Positions 1-9,277 of a stretch of DNA of 64,000 nt are shown piece by piece; position 1 is the stretch's first letter; every line of letters starts with the position of its first letter. Below the pieces are notes generated by a model that was not told the DNA's origin, did no database searches, and worked only from the letters and a program-made list of their open reading frames with translations. Made by a program: the position numbers and the translations under genes. The DNA lies in NCBI GenBank assembly GCA_030680795.1, contig JAUXUL010000042.1, positions 31,418 to 95,417 of the forward strand, read 5' to 3'. This stretch comes from Anaerolineales bacterium (GTDB taxonomy: Bacteria > Chloroflexota > Anaerolineae > Anaerolineales > Villigracilaceae).

Positions 1-925
1 TAAGGAATAGTCCGCCGGGCTTGAGCAGGCGATACGCATGAGCAAAGTATTCAGGCAGATGGGTTCGGCCCACATGCTCGAACATGCCCACGCTCACGAT
101 CTTGTCAAAGGACGCGTCGCCCAGGTCGCGGTAATCCTTCAGTTCAACGGCGACCCGGTCCTGGAGCGTCGTCCTGAGCCCGTCAAAGGATCCGGCGCGA
201 GCGATTTGTTCATCCGCGTATGCTTTTTGATTTTTGCTGAGCGTCACACCCAGCACTTCCACGCCGTAATTCTTCGCGGCGTAGCGCGCCAGCCCACCCC
301 AGCCGCAGCCGATGTCGAGCAGGCGCTCACCGGGTTGCAATCGCAGTTTGCGGCAGATGTGTTCCATCTTGCCTTCCTGCGCGGCGTCGAGGTCTTCCGT
401 GCCGCTGGGAAAGTAACCGCAGGAATATTGCAGGTTGCGGTCGAGCCACAACGAATAGAAATCATTGCCGACGTCGTAGTGATATTGAACCGCGACGAGA
501 TCGCGTTCGCGCGAATGGACTGCGCCACGCAGTTGGGCGGGTCCGCGCCCCTGCGCTCGCGCGAGGCCCGAAGCGGGTAGCGCAGACAAGCCGAGTCCAA
601 TGCCGACGATTTCTCCCGCAGAGAATGAGCGGGTCACAATTGACTCCATCAGCGAAAACGCGGAAAAGATATCGCCTTCGATGTCGAAATCGTTCAAGAT
701 GAAGGCTTCGCCCAGCGAAAGTTCGACGGGCGCTTTGAACATGCGCCGCAGCGCGCCCGCGTGATTTAAAACCAAATGGAAAGATGGATGTCCATGCGCT
801 GGCAGTTCCGTTCCATCCCACAGACGGATCCCGAAGCAGCGCGGCGCTGGAAAGAGACGTTCAAGCAAATCCACCGTGCGATGGATTGCAGGATCAAGAG
901 TTGAAATTGAAACATTTTGTGACAT
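1..925 (-). CDS. cfa: cyclopropane-fatty-acyl-phospholipid synthase, 3' end outside window
   Basis: The enzyme transfers a methylene group from S-adenosylmethionine to the double bond of membrane phospholipid acyl chains. Translation from the ATG at 925 stays open for 308 codons to the window edge, so the C-terminus is missing. The first ~130 residues form the lipid-binding N-terminal part. A motif reading YHYDVGNDFYSLWLD then leads into the SAM-binding loop LDIGCGWGG, followed by VSVGMFEHVG, all hallmarks of the CFA/mycolic acid methyltransferase family. An AGGAG-like sequence precedes the ATG. The family is clear; acyl specificity cannot be read from the sequence. Confidence 0.93.
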   Translation of the reverse strand, partial: MSQNVSISTLDPAIHRTVDLLERLFPAPRCFGIRLWDGTELPAHGHPSFHLVLNHAGALRRMFKAPVELSLGEAFILNDFDIEGDIFSAFSLMESIVTRSFSAGEIVGIGLGLSALPASGLARAQGRGPAQLRGAVHSRERDLVAVQYHYDVGNDFYSLWLDRNLQYSCGYFPSGTEDLDAAQEGKMEHICRKLRLQPGERLLDIGCGWGGLARYAAKNYGVEVLGVTLSKNQKAYADEQIARAGSFDGLRTTLQDRVAVELKDYRDLGDASFDKIVSVGMFEHVGRTHLPEYFAHAYRLLKPGGLFL

Positions 926-1025
926 GGCAGGCTCCTTTCAAAGATATGCCGTGAGTTGATTTGGCTCCGTCATCCGTTTAGATTCACTATGTCACCTGCG
1001 ATTGAGATTATTATGTGAACGCAGG

Positions 1026-2069
1026 CTAGTGCGTCAGAAACTCGCGCACCAGGCCAAGTGCTGCGTCTGTTTTGGTGATGGACGCTGCGCCATCTTTCTC
1101 GATGCCGGTCAATGCGCGGATGGCATCAATGGTCTCCGGGACGACGATGGCTTGATTGTAGACTTGATAGTTATAGAATAACTCGCTGCCCGTCACTGTC
1201 AAGACGTCTTCCCATAAACCCACCTCCCACATATCACCGCGCGGACGGCCTAGATCGGACATCATCTCCAGCGTGCTATTCAATGCGATCACGCCTTCGG
1301 ACATTCGCAAAAACGCGATGCGCGGCGCGGCGCGGAAGGCGGTTAATACTTCGTCTTTGGTGGCGGGCCGGGTCATTTCCACGCTCCAGGAGTGCAGGTG
1401 ACTTGTGGTGTGTGCGGCCACCACCGCAATCGTCATCACATCAAGATCGGGCATGACCGTTTGCGCGTCTGGGCCTTGATGCGAGGGAATGCTCTTTTCC
1501 GGGACAACTGTGTTCATCACACCGCCCTGGTCAGATTCCCACGGGTCGGTCGCACGACGGATGAGTACCCCACGCGCCTTCTTCAGCAGTCCGGCATTCT
1601 TAAGTGCGCCCAGCGTGCGGACAATGCTGGTGGTGTTGCACGAAACCACACGAGTAGAGTTGCGCCCAATGGCGGTTTCGTAGTTGGCCTGCGCGACAAA
1701 CGAATGACCGGTGAGACTGTGTTTCTCGCCGCCCTGAAAAATGGATTTGACTCCGATAGACTTGTACTTCTCGAAGTTGGCTGAGGCAACTTTCTTGGGC
1801 GTCGCATCGGCGACAACATCAACCTTGCCCAATACGTCAGCCAAAGTCCCAGCCAACGGAATGCCGCTGGCGCGCATTTGCGCCGCCGACTCGGCGTTGG
1901 ATGCGAAGATCGGATAACCCTTTTCGACAGCGATCATGATACGCCAGTCGCTGACCACATCGACCACGCCGGCCAGTTCCATATCATCCTGTACGGTCAT
2001 CGCGTCGGCAATGCGCTTGCCAATCACGCCGTAGCCATTAACCAACACGCGAACTTTTTGATTTGACAT
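1026..2069 (-). CDS. gap: type II (archaeal-type) glyceraldehyde-3-phosphate dehydrogenase
   Basis: This 347-residue protein matches the archaeal-type phosphorylating GAPDH, which oxidises glyceraldehyde 3-phosphate to 1,3-bisphosphoglycerate with NAD(P)+. The N-terminus carries the nucleotide-binding loop VNGYGVIGKRIADAM, and the active-site cysteine is Cys144 in VVSCNTTS. The length is normal for the family. This isozyme class is mostly archaeal but recurs in Chloroflexota. It is a single gene preceded by a purine-rich ribosome site. No second GAPDH occurs in the window, so whether it serves glycolysis or gluconeogenesis is unknown. Confidence 0.95.
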   Translation of the reverse strand: MSNQKVRVLVNGYGVIGKRIADAMTVQDDMELAGVVDVVSDWRIMIAVEKGYPIFASNAESAAQMRASGIPLAGTLADVLGKVDVVADATPKKVASANFEKYKSIGVKSIFQGGEKHSLTGHSFVAQANYETAIGRNSTRVVSCNTTSIVRTLGALKNAGLLKKARGVLIRRATDPWESDQGGVMNTVVPEKSIPSHQGPDAQTVMPDLDVMTIAVVAAHTTSHLHSWSVEMTRPATKDEVLTAFRAAPRIAFLRMSEGVIALNSTLEMMSDLGRPRGDMWEVGLWEDVLTVTGSELFYNYQVYNQAIVVPETIDAIRALTGIEKDGAASITKTDAALGLVREFLTH

Positions 2070-2195
2070 TTAAACCTCCAGGTTACTAATAAATAGAAGA
2101 GTACTCAAAGTTTCAACTTCACTTGATCCTGACAAACGTGTTTTGCGTTGCCGCCCAACACAAGCGGAATTGAATTCACAGGGCATTTGCTTTCA

Positions 2196-2414
2196 CTACT
2201 TTTCCCTGCCATTGGTATAACGACGATGAGGCTCTTGCACTAATTTCTTGGCCTTCTCGCCCAGTTCGGGCCTGGCATATAACTTCAGATTATGTTCGAA
2301 TTCCGTCTGACAGCGCGGACAGCAAAGAAAGTAATTCACACCTTCATACTCGATGACAATGTGAGCCTTGCCGCGTTGAAGACGCTTGCCGCATACAGGG
2401 TCTTTGAATAGCAT
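2196..2414 (-). CDS. YHS-like cysteine protein, 72 aa
   Basis: The short protein begins MLFKDPVCGKRL, resembling the start of YHS-domain proteins (DPVCGM), and has a second pair of cysteines in NYFLCCPRCQTEF. Four cysteines in this spacing suggest metal binding, as in YHS domains fused to copper ATPases. The ATG at 2414 is chosen because AAGGAG lies 8 bases upstream; the frame is open further upstream but those residues are unlike the family. It follows a His-rich DUF2933-like gene on the same strand, consistent with a copper-related cluster. Confidence 0.7.
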   Translation of the reverse strand: MLFKDPVCGKRLQRGKAHIVIEYEGVNYFLCCPRCQTEFEHNLKLYARPELGEKAKKLVQEPHRRYTNGREK

Positions 2415-2466
2415 GTGAGAAACTCCTTGTGACCAATTGTTGAAGATAGCGAGTGAAGTCCCGTCT

Positions 2467-2769
2467 TTAGTGACAGCCGCCGGAATGTCCGGCATGTTCG
2501 TTCTTATCCTTATCCGCTTCGGCAGGGTTCGATGCCGCGCCGGATTGTTGTTGGTTATTGCCACCATGACCGCCATGTCCGCCATGTCCGCCGTGCATAA
2601 AGAGATGGCTGCCAATCATCAAAGCAAAGAAACCATAATATGCAACGGTATTGATTGCCACATTGAAAACGAAAATTGCCACTAGCGCAGCAATCAAACC
2701 AGAGCCTAGAAACCAGACGATAGGTGGAATGCGTACTGGACGATCCGTTACTGAGGGATGAGATTCCAT
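2467..2769 (-). CDS. DUF2933-like small membrane protein with Gly-His repeats
   Basis: This 100-residue protein has two predicted membrane segments (about residues 17-36 and 38-56) followed by HLFMHGGHGGHGGHGG and a polar tail ending HAGHSGGCH. DUF2933 proteins have the same hydrophobic core and HGGHGG tail and often sit beside copper genes. The His and Cys residues could bind Cu or Zn; this is inference. A member of the repeated palindrome family lies about 90 bases upstream. Confidence 0.75.
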   Translation of the reverse strand: MESHPSVTDRPVRIPPIVWFLGSGLIAALVAIFVFNVAINTVAYYGFFALMIGSHLFMHGGHGGHGGHGGNNQQQSGAASNPAEADKDKNEHAGHSGGCH

Positions 2770-2857
2770 TTATTAACTCCTTTGGAAGCAATCCACTTCC
2801 AAAATGAGTCTAAATGATTTGAGGTTGGAGCGTGAGAGGCGTTTAGCCTATTTCATC

Positions 2858-2875
2858 ATGCGCCGTTTGGCTAAT
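2858..2875 (-). promoter_or_regulatory. copy of the ATAAGC-N6-GCCTAT palindrome (degenerate)
   Basis: Read toward the DUF2933-like gene it is ATTAGCCAAACGGCGCAT, a weaker match to the consensus, 89 bases before the start codon. Assignment rests on similarity to the stronger copies elsewhere in the window. Confidence 0.4.
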
Positions 2876-2931
2876 GGCTAAATATGTTGAATAATTTCCC
2901 CCATTTGCCTGGACAAGGACTATCCATGGTC

Positions 2932-4116
2932 CTAAATCGAATAAACGACCTCTCTGACTCTGTTCATAGCCTTTGCTCCGCCGACCAGTTTGGCCAACCG
3001 CGCAATGATCTCCGTCAGCAGGAATAACGGCATAGTTCCAAATAGAGATAGGATCACCCTGCCATAACCAATGCGGTCAGCAATCATGGCCGCGATGGCG
3101 CGGGTGACGAAAGGATTGCGCACACCCAGTTCAAAGCATGGATACGGGAGCGAATAGAAAAATTTCGTCAGGATCATTCCCAATTTGTGGTTACGGCCAA
3201 TCTGCCGGTATACGAGATCGGCATACCGCTGCGGATGACCGTCCAGAATCGCCTCAGCCGCCAGCCGTCCGCTTTTGATCGCGAAGCGAATACCTTCCCC
3301 GGAAAATGGATCCACAAGACCGGCCGCATCTCCGACCAGCAGTGTTCGATGTGTGCCGATCGGTTCGCGGCGGCTGTAAAATGGTAATGGATGCCCCTTC
3401 TGCGGCTGCCCTTTGATCGAGATGCCATAGCGCGTCATCACGCGCTCCAATGTGGCTTGCAATTCGCCTGGTTTGGGATGCAGCGCGCCAATGCCGATGG
3501 ACAGATGATCCGATTTCGGAAAGATCCAAAGATAACCTGTGGCTACCTCCCCAAAAATGAACAGCGGTTGATCTGCATAGCGGGCAAAGATGTCTGCGGG
3601 AACAACCGCCTCCACCTCAATGGCGCCGGCCATTAATTTCTTCCGCCGTAAACCCACCGAACGCGCAACGACTGAATTGGCGCCATCCGCGGCAATCAGA
3701 TAGCCGCCTTCGATACGCTCACCTTCAGCAGTTTCAACGATCACGCCATCCGCTCTTTCTTCCACGGCACGCACCGCAACGCCCTGGCGGATCTCAGCCT
3801 GTGCGTGTTTTAGCAGGTACGCATCAAAGTCGTCGCGCATGACCATGCGTACGGATTGGTCATGCAGAGGGATCGTGACGCTCTCTGATCCGAAAGCATA
3901 CGAGAAAGCCTTTACTTTTGATTCAATGACCGCTTCAAACGAAAAGGGAAACTGTTCCAAAATATGGGCGGAGAGACCGCCGCCACAGGCTTTATAACGA
4001 GGCAGGGTTTCCTTTTCAAGCACCAACACCCTCATCCCGGCCTGACCGAGAAAATAAGCGGCTGTTCCTCCAGCGGGACCTCCACCGACGACGATCACAT
4101 CATATTTCTTGTTCAT
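2932..4116 (-). CDS. geranylgeranyl reductase family FAD-dependent oxidoreductase
   Basis: The 394-residue protein opens with a Rossmann dinucleotide motif (VVGGGPAGGTAA, residues ~9-20). It then has the family signature PRYKACGGGLS near residue 40 and a second FAD motif GDAAGLVDPFSGEGI around residue 260. The family (ChlP/BchP and archaeal GGR) reduces isoprenoid double bonds of chlorophyll side chains, quinones or lipids. No photosynthesis genes are present here, so a quinone or lipid substrate is more likely, but this is not shown. GAGGAG precedes the ATG at 4116. Upstream lies one of the shared palindromes. Confidence 0.85.
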   Translation of the reverse strand: MNKKYDVIVVGGGPAGGTAAYFLGQAGMRVLVLEKETLPRYKACGGGLSAHILEQFPFSFEAVIESKVKAFSYAFGSESVTIPLHDQSVRMVMRDDFDAYLLKHAQAEIRQGVAVRAVEERADGVIVETAEGERIEGGYLIAADGANSVVARSVGLRRKKLMAGAIEVEAVVPADIFARYADQPLFIFGEVATGYLWIFPKSDHLSIGIGALHPKPGELQATLERVMTRYGISIKGQPQKGHPLPFYSRREPIGTHRTLLVGDAAGLVDPFSGEGIRFAIKSGRLAAEAILDGHPQRYADLVYRQIGRNHKLGMILTKFFYSLPYPCFELGVRNPFVTRAIAAMIADRIGYGRVILSLFGTMPLFLLTEIIARLAKLVGGAKAMNRVREVVYSI

Positions 4117-4212
4117 GGTTACTCCTCATCTGCCAACAATAAAAACAGCATGGTTACACATTAAATGATTTTCAACGTTCTCCTGATATAAAAATTATAT
4201 TCGAGTCAGGTT

Positions 4213-4262
4213 ATCGAGACCAGCGCTATTTGATCCATCGTTCCATAAGCAGTTTGACTTAT
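4213..4262. repeat. 50-bp direct repeat, copy 1
   Basis: Positions 4213-4262 match 5705-5754 closely over 50 bases. Both include the segment CGTTCCATAAGCAGTTTGAC and lie upstream of minus-strand genes. The similarity suggests duplication of a promoter region. The weaker similarity beginning at AATAAAAACAG(G)CATGG extends the match further upstream. Confidence 0.75.
4245..4262 (-). promoter_or_regulatory. copy of the ATAAGC-N6-GCCTAT palindrome
   Basis: Read toward the flavoprotein gene it is ATAAGTCAAACTGCTTAT, followed by AGCGCT 27-32 bases beyond its centre, the same spacing as in front of the copper operon. It lies 129 bases before the start codon at 4116. Confidence 0.6.
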
Positions 4263-4402
4263 CGTTTTAGATATTCTACAACCCCCAATTGCGTCGAGCG
4301 CCTCCCTCCCATCGCGCAGAATGGATTTGAGTCAATAGCGCTCGTCTTGAAAATTGGATTCCTGTTTTCCCTTTTGATTAATTAATGCGGATGGACATCG
4401 CC

Positions 4403-5443
4403 TTACGCGTTGGATGAAACAACCTGGACACGTGTACCCTGACCCGGCAGATGCAGATATTCCGTATCTGGTGGGAGGGTGGGCCTGCTCCAGCGATAAA
4501 TGAATTTCGCCGCCTCTGATGGAAGATTCACGCAGCCCCGGCTGCGCGGACGGCCATAGTCATTATGCCAGTAGGTGCCGTGAAACGCGTCGCCGTTCCC
4601 GGTGAAGAATGAAACCCATGGTACGCCCGGCAGGTCATAGATATTATCAACCACGTCGCCCTGGTTGGTCATGTGAATGGAGGGGCCTTTGTGATATGTG
4701 CTGAAATCGCCAAGCGGAGTCCCGGATCCTTTGGCACCGCTCGAACAGCGCACCGACAACACCATCTGCTCTTCTTCAAAAACCGTGACCAATTGCGTGG
4801 CGAGGTTCACGTGGATAAATTTATCGGCGTCGGGCACATACGGAGAAAGCAGGGTCAGTTCATCGTCCGGGATGAGGCGCAGGTTATACGTCGGCACGTA
4901 AAAAGATTTCTGCAGGTAATTGTCATAGATTTCGTACCAGGCGCTTTTTTCCTCGCGCGTCACAACGGCTTTCTTTACCCAGTGCGTGCTGCTGTAATAT
5001 AACCGATAGCCTTTCTTGGCGAGGGTATAAGGCACAAGCCGCGTTTCGCTAATGGGGACGACGATCTCGCCCAGCTGACCCGCCGCCGGAATATCGAAGA
5101 CCGTTTTCTGGAAACGGGTTTCAACAGGCTGAAGCCAGCCCGAATAAGTATAGCCGTTTTCCACCTGATACCAGGCCTTGTTGTACGGATTGCCATAGCC
5201 TTCGTCGCCTTCCACTTCGGCAGTGATGTCCACTACTTGATCCATACCAAAGACACGGATTTCTTTCGCTTTGAACGAGGGCGCGTCATATAGCGGAACG
5301 CCGCTCCACGTGACGCGTCCTTGTGAAGCGGGAGGTGTGGCAAAGGCGCGGTCAAGGTGCAGTTCGGAAAGTGCGAGGCCGAGCGCACTGCTTGCGGCAA
5401 GTTTGAGGAAGTCACGGCGGGAAAGTTGCTTGAAGGATTCCAT
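4403..5443 (-). CDS. Tat-exported L,D-transpeptidase (YkuD family)
   Basis: The 346-residue protein starts with a twin-arginine signal ([19 protein letters not shown], residues 8-26). It ends with a YkuD catalytic domain containing HGTYWHNDYG and SRGCVNLP, where the Cys is the nucleophile and the His its partner. L,D-transpeptidases make 3-3 cross-links in peptidoglycan or attach proteins to it. The middle region resembles SH3-like wall-binding segments. A paralog lies at 46.2 kb. Its promoter region holds a duplicated regulatory segment about 290 bases upstream. Confidence 0.92.
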   Translation of the reverse strand: MESFKQLSRRDFLKLAASSALGLALSELHLDRAFATPPASQGRVTWSGVPLYDAPSFKAKEIRVFGMDQVVDITAEVEGDEGYGNPYNKAWYQVENGYTYSGWLQPVETRFQKTVFDIPAAGQLGEIVVPISETRLVPYTLAKKGYRLYYSSTHWVKKAVVTREEKSAWYEIYDNYLQKSFYVPTYNLRLIPDDELTLLSPYVPDADKFIHVNLATQLVTVFEEEQMVLSVRCSSGAKGSGTPLGDFSTYHKGPSIHMTNQGDVVDNIYDLPGVPWVSFFTGNGDAFHGTYWHNDYGRPRSRGCVNLPSEAAKFIYRWSRPTLPPDTEYLHLPGQGTRVQVVSSNA

Positions 5444-5506
5444 AAGTAATTATTCGTAATCTGCACAGCAATTCTCATTACACTTGCGTCGTACGCCAGT
5501 GCGGTG

Positions 5507-5627
5507 TGTCGTTACGAGGAGGGCATACTTCGACAGGCTCAGTACGACGCTTGCTCTTCACGACGAAGCAATCCCTTGTTATTAGGAGACTGCTTCGGCT
5601 AAGAACAAGAGCGCCTCGCAGCGACAT
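5507..5627. repeat. REP-like interspersed repeat
   Basis: The arms TGTCGTTACGAGGA and CCTCGCAGCGACAT, together with ACGAAGCAATCCC and GAGACTGCTTCGG, form an imperfect long hairpin of the widespread 'GACGAAGCAATC' type. A CTTCGACAGGCTCAGTACG module is inserted in the left arm. Confidence 0.75.
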
Positions 5628-5704
5628 TATTCATATTGAGAATTGCTGTAATCTGCGAAACAATAAAAACAGGCATGGCTGCAAATTATATTTGGGAAAT
5701 AATA

Positions 5705-5754
5705 ATCGAGACCAGCGCCATCTGACCCATCGTTCCATAAGCAGTTTGACCTGT
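5705..5754. repeat. 50-bp direct repeat, copy 2
   Basis: Partner of 4213-4262, with a few substitutions. It carries the degenerate palindrome at 5737-5754. Confidence 0.75.
5737..5754 (-). promoter_or_regulatory. copy of the ATAAGC-N6-GCCTAT palindrome
   Basis: On the minus strand it reads ACAGGTCAAACTGCTTAT, followed by GGCGCT at 27-32 bases from its centre. It points toward the transpeptidase gene but is far (about 290 bases) from the start codon. Confidence 0.45.
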
Positions 5755-5785
5755 TGCTGCCATCCTGTATGGTCATCAAAGTTGA

Positions 5786-5803
5786 GTACGCAATATAGCC
5801 TAT
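5786..5803 (+). promoter_or_regulatory. copy of the ATAAGC-N6-GCCTAT palindrome
   Basis: The plus strand reads GTACGCAATATAGCCTAT, followed by GGCGC at 28-32 bases from its centre. It lies 60 bases upstream of the first gene of the cytochrome c maturation operon. Confidence 0.55.
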
Positions 5804-5863
5804 TAGATTGATGCGCCTTTTGGCGCTTGTGAAAGTTCACACCAAGTTTGATAATGGTCTGCG

Positions 5864-6370
5864 ATGAAACGTATTGCCTCAATTGTATTGATTGGGTTTG
5901 GCCTGTTGTTGCTTATTGCGGCAGCGGCGTGGATATATTTCAATAACTTGATCACTCATCCCGTGGCCGTCCCTTTGCCAGACCAGATCGCAGGTCTGCA
6001 AATTACCGATTACACAACCGGTGCTCAAACCGCAGCACAGTTTGAAAATCTGCACAATAAACGAATTCCGTTGACTTCAGGGGCGATTGGTATCTACGGT
6101 GATTCCGAAATCACCTTATGGGCGGCTGGGGCTCCTTTGAACTTCATGGCCGCTCGCATGGTGAATGCGATGGAAGAGAAAATTGCAAAGGAAAACTCTC
6201 CATTTACACCCCTTGAACAATTCATTGAAGGTGCTCGCACGATCTATGTTTTGGAAGGCATGGGGCAAATGCATTACTACTTCCAATCCAAAAACATGAT
6301 CATTTGGCTGGCCGCTGACCCGGCTGTCGCCGATATTGCCATACAACAAATCCTGGAGGTTTACCCATGA
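5864..6370 (+). CDS. membrane-anchored hypothetical protein, 168 aa
   Basis: The protein has one N-terminal membrane segment (residues ~5-26) and an extracytoplasmic domain of about 140 residues without cysteines or a recognised motif. It is the first gene of the plus-strand ccm operon: its stop overlaps the next start (ATGA). I do not recognise the family. Position suggests a role in cytochrome c or metal handling. Confidence 0.75.
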   Translation: MKRIASIVLIGFGLLLLIAAAAWIYFNNLITHPVAVPLPDQIAGLQITDYTTGAQTAAQFENLHNKRIPLTSGAIGIYGDSEITLWAAGAPLNFMAARMVNAMEEKIAKENSPFTPLEQFIEGARTIYVLEGMGQMHYYFQSKNMIIWLAADPAVADIAIQQILEVYP

Positions 6371-6615
6371 AAAAATCACATATGTGGATCATGATCTTAT
6401 GCTGTCTGATCCCGATCGTTGGGCTGGCAGCGGTATTTCTTTTCAAAATCCCTTTGAGTAATGTACTGCTGTACGGCCTGATCCTGCTCTGCCCGCTTTC
6501 GCATTTACTGATGATGAAAACCATGGGGCATGATCATTCCTCAACGGAGCCTGATTCCCAACACCAACATCATTCAACTTCCGTAACTGCTCCCACAAAA
6601 GAGAAGCAATCATGA
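6367..6615 (+). CDS. DUF2933-type His-rich membrane protein
   Basis: This 82-residue protein has two membrane helices with a CC pair in the first, then [11 protein letters not shown] and a His-rich tail (MGHDHSS, QHQHHS). It is a close paralog of the gene at 46030, sharing nearly the whole hydrophobic core. The arrangement fits DUF2933. Metal binding by the tail is inference. It overlaps genes on both sides by 4 bases, so it is translationally coupled in the operon. Confidence 0.8.
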   Translation: MKKSHMWIMILCCLIPIVGLAAVFLFKIPLSNVLLYGLILLCPLSHLLMMKTMGHDHSSTEPDSQHQHHSTSVTAPTKEKQS

Positions 6616-7187
6616 CCAAGTTACCATTAAACGAACAGGAAGTGCAATCGCCGCCGACCGCCGACCGCAAAAGGATTGGGGTCATCATCACCTTCGCAGT
6701 GATCCTGACGCTGCTCGGCCTGTTGGCCTGGGGATTGAAAAAGGCACAGGCGGGACCGCTGGATAATGGATTGGCGCCCGATTTCACCATCACAGATTTT
6801 GATGGCAGAACTGCTACGTTGAGTGAGCTACGCGGTCAGGTAGTGGTCATCAACTTCTGGGCCTCGTGGTGTCCGCCCTGCCGCGAAGAAGCCGCGTATT
6901 TGGAAGAGACCTGGCGCAAATATGAGGATAAAGGCGTCGTGTTCATCGGTGTCGACTATGTGGACACCGAAAAGGAAGCGCTCGCCTACATTGCCGAATT
7001 CGACATCACCTATCTCAACGGCCCGGACATTGGCACGCGCATCTCCCAGGCATATAACATTCAGGGCGTGCCAGAAACGTTCTTCGTCGCCAAGAACGGC
7101 GAATTGCGCGGCGTCCACATCGGCCCGATGAAATCCCCCCAACTCGATGAAAAGATCGAAGAATTACTTGCAGAACAATACCCATGA
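6612..7187 (+). CDS. TlpA/CcmG-like thiol-disulfide oxidoreductase
   Basis: The 191-residue protein has a single N-terminal anchor (residues ~22-41) and a thioredoxin fold with active site WCPPC (Cys87, Cys90). A cis-Pro loop, GVPETFF, lies near residue 158. Members of this group reduce apocytochrome c or CcmH outside the membrane. It lies directly before ccmF and ccmH, so the CcmG role is likely. A paralog with a similar active site is at 34811. Confidence 0.92.
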   Translation: MTKLPLNEQEVQSPPTADRKRIGVIITFAVILTLLGLLAWGLKKAQAGPLDNGLAPDFTITDFDGRTATLSELRGQVVVINFWASWCPPCREEAAYLEETWRKYEDKGVVFIGVDYVDTEKEALAYIAEFDITYLNGPDIGTRISQAYNIQGVPETFFVAKNGELRGVHIGPMKSPQLDEKIEELLAEQYP

Positions 7188-7202
7188 AAACTGGAGCATT
7201 CC

Positions 7203-9275
7203 ATGATCGCTGATATCGGTTTGATCACCCTGACCATTGCATTTATCTTTACGGTTTACGCCACTTTCGCATCAGCCTATGGCGGCTGGCGCGGACGCTG
7301 GGATTTGGTTGAGAGCGCCCGCAACGCCTCCCTGCTGGCTTTCCCGTTTCTCACGGTCTCGGTCATCGTGATCGTGTATTCTCTTTACGTGCTTGATTTC
7401 TCCCTGGCTTATGTCTACGATGTTTCCAGTCAGGCCATGTCGCCCTTCCTGCGCATGGCTGCCCTGTGGGGCGGACAGCAGGGTTCGATCCTCTTCTGGG
7501 CCTGGATGATGGCCGGCTTCGTCGCGGCTGTCTTATTGCGAAAGTGGGAACGTGACCGCGAGATGATGCCCTACTTCATTGCCACGGCTATGTTGACCAC
7601 GGCCTTCTTCGTGGGCGTGGTGTTGTTCATCACGAATCCGTTCATGCGCCTCTGGCACATCGAAGGCGCAGCTGAATTGACCCAAGCCCTCTTTCAGCCA
7701 GCCAATTCGATGCCATACTATCCGGAAGATGGCGGCGGCTTGAATCCGCTCCTGCGTCACTTTGGCATGATCGGCCACCCGCCGACCACCTATCTGGGTT
7801 TCACAGGATTCGTCATCCCCTTTTCGTTTGCAATTGCCGCGCTGATCACCGGTCAATCACGCGGCGATGAGTGGATCCGCACGACTCGCCGCTGGACCTT
7901 AGTCGCTTGGATATTTCTTTCCATCGGTCTGATCCTCGGCGGACGCTGGGCTTACGATGTACTGGGCTGGGGAGGCTTCTGGGGCTGGGACCCGGTCGAG
8001 AATGCCATGCTGATGCCGTGGCTGACCGGCACCGCCTTCCTGCATTCCGTGATGATGACCGAGAAGCGCGGCATGATGAAAAGGTGGAACATGGTCCTCA
8101 TCATCCTGACCTATTCGCTTGCGCTGTTTGGAACCTTCATTACCCGCACCGGCGTAATTAGCTCAGTGCATGCCTTCACCAAGTCCGCGCTCGGGCCGGC
8201 CTTCTTTGCTTTCATCGGACTCACCTTCATTGGCTCGGTGACCATCCTCTACCTGCGCTGGGATACCCTCAAATCCGAACATACGCTGGAGAGTTTCATT
8301 TCTCGGGAATCGGCATTCGTTCTGCAGAACATGCTTTTTCTGGCGATCACCTTCGTCGTTTTCTGGGGCACAATCTTCCCGCTCATCAGTGAATTGGTAA
8401 CCGGTATCAAGATCACGGTGGGACCGCCTTATTTCCAAAAAGCCACTGGCCCGCTTTTCTTCGTGCTGGTGATATTAATGGGCATCGCCCCGCTCTTAGC
8501 CTGGCGCAAGCAGGCTGTTCGTACATTTGGGAAAGCCATTTGGATTCCATTCATCGCTTCATTGGGGATCGCGGGAATCTGGGGATATACCCACCGCATG
8601 CACCCCGCTTCCATCCTTGGACTTTGGCTGGTCACGTTTTCTCTGAGTACGACCCTGGCTGAATTTTGGAAGGGAGTCCAGGCGCGGCACGCGACACGCG
8701 GCGAGAATCCATTCACTGCGTTCATCAACTTGATCGGACGCAACCACCGCCGCTATGGAGGTTACATCATCCATTTGAGTGTGGTTCTGATCGCGCTGGG
8801 TTTCATCGGCGACGCCAACTTCAAGCTGGAAACTCAGGGTACAGTGTCTTCAGGAGAATCACTAACCATTGGCGACTACCAGTTGCAGTTCGAGCAATTG
8901 CGCGCGTATCCCGGGTCTGATGGCCGCGAGATCATCGAAGCGGTGACCACTCTCAGCCAGGATGGGGAAGTGATCCGCACCCTCAACCCGCGCCGCGACT
9001 ATTTCACAGTTCAACAACAGCCGGTCACCGTGCCGGGGGTCTACTCCACACCGGGTAAGGATGTGTACGTGCTCCTTGTCGGCTGGGACGATAGCGGGCA
9101 ATCTGCCACCTTCAAGATTTATGTCAACTCGTTCATTAATTGGGTCTGGATCGGCGGGCTGATGATGATCGTCGGGACGATCATTGCCGCCTGGAATACC
9201 CCCGGCCAGCGTGAAGCGACCTACGTGCTCAAGCCTGGCGCGTTAACCTCTCATCCCCTTCTTCAGGAGAGTTAA
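7203..9275 (+). CDS. ccmF: cytochrome c heme lyase CcmF
   Basis: The 690-residue polytopic membrane protein belongs to the CcmF/NrfE family, which ligates heme to apocytochrome c. The tryptophan-rich heme-handling motif GWGGFWGWDPVENA is near residues 258-271. Conserved histidines occur in HFGMIGHPP and in the C-terminal membrane part, with an extracytoplasmic domain near the end. The length is typical. No ccmE, ccmC or ccmAB genes are present in the window, so the heme delivery genes must lie elsewhere or the system is reduced. Confidence 0.95.
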   Translation: MIADIGLITLTIAFIFTVYATFASAYGGWRGRWDLVESARNASLLAFPFLTVSVIVIVYSLYVLDFSLAYVYDVSSQAMSPFLRMAALWGGQQGSILFWAWMMAGFVAAVLLRKWERDREMMPYFIATAMLTTAFFVGVVLFITNPFMRLWHIEGAAELTQALFQPANSMPYYPEDGGGLNPLLRHFGMIGHPPTTYLGFTGFVIPFSFAIAALITGQSRGDEWIRTTRRWTLVAWIFLSIGLILGGRWAYDVLGWGGFWGWDPVENAMLMPWLTGTAFLHSVMMTEKRGMMKRWNMVLIILTYSLALFGTFITRTGVISSVHAFTKSALGPAFFAFIGLTFIGSVTILYLRWDTLKSEHTLESFISRESAFVLQNMLFLAITFVVFWGTIFPLISELVTGIKITVGPPYFQKATGPLFFVLVILMGIAPLLAWRKQAVRTFGKAIWIPFIASLGIAGIWGYTHRMHPASILGLWLVTFSLSTTLAEFWKGVQARHATRGENPFTAFINLIGRNHRRYGGYIIHLSVVLIALGFIGDANFKLETQGTVSSGESLTIGDYQLQFEQLRAYPGSDGREIIEAVTTLSQDGEVIRTLNPRRDYFTVQQQPVTVPGVYSTPGKDVYVLLVGWDDSGQSATFKIYVNSFINWVWIGGLMMIVGTIIAAWNTPGQREATYVLKPGALTSHPLLQES

Positions 9276-9277
9276 CC

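Larger units (their letters stand above)
5444..5863. other. 420-bp divergent intergenic region
   Basis: This gap separates the minus-strand transpeptidase from the plus-strand ccm operon. It holds a REP-like imperfect palindrome, the second copy of the 50-bp repeat and two palindromic regulatory sites facing opposite ways. No convincing gene was found. Confidence 0.8.

Noticed and set aside
38..580. Open frame of 180 codons on the plus strand
   Set aside because: It is antisense to the clear CFA synthase frame (925 to 1, minus) and has no family features.
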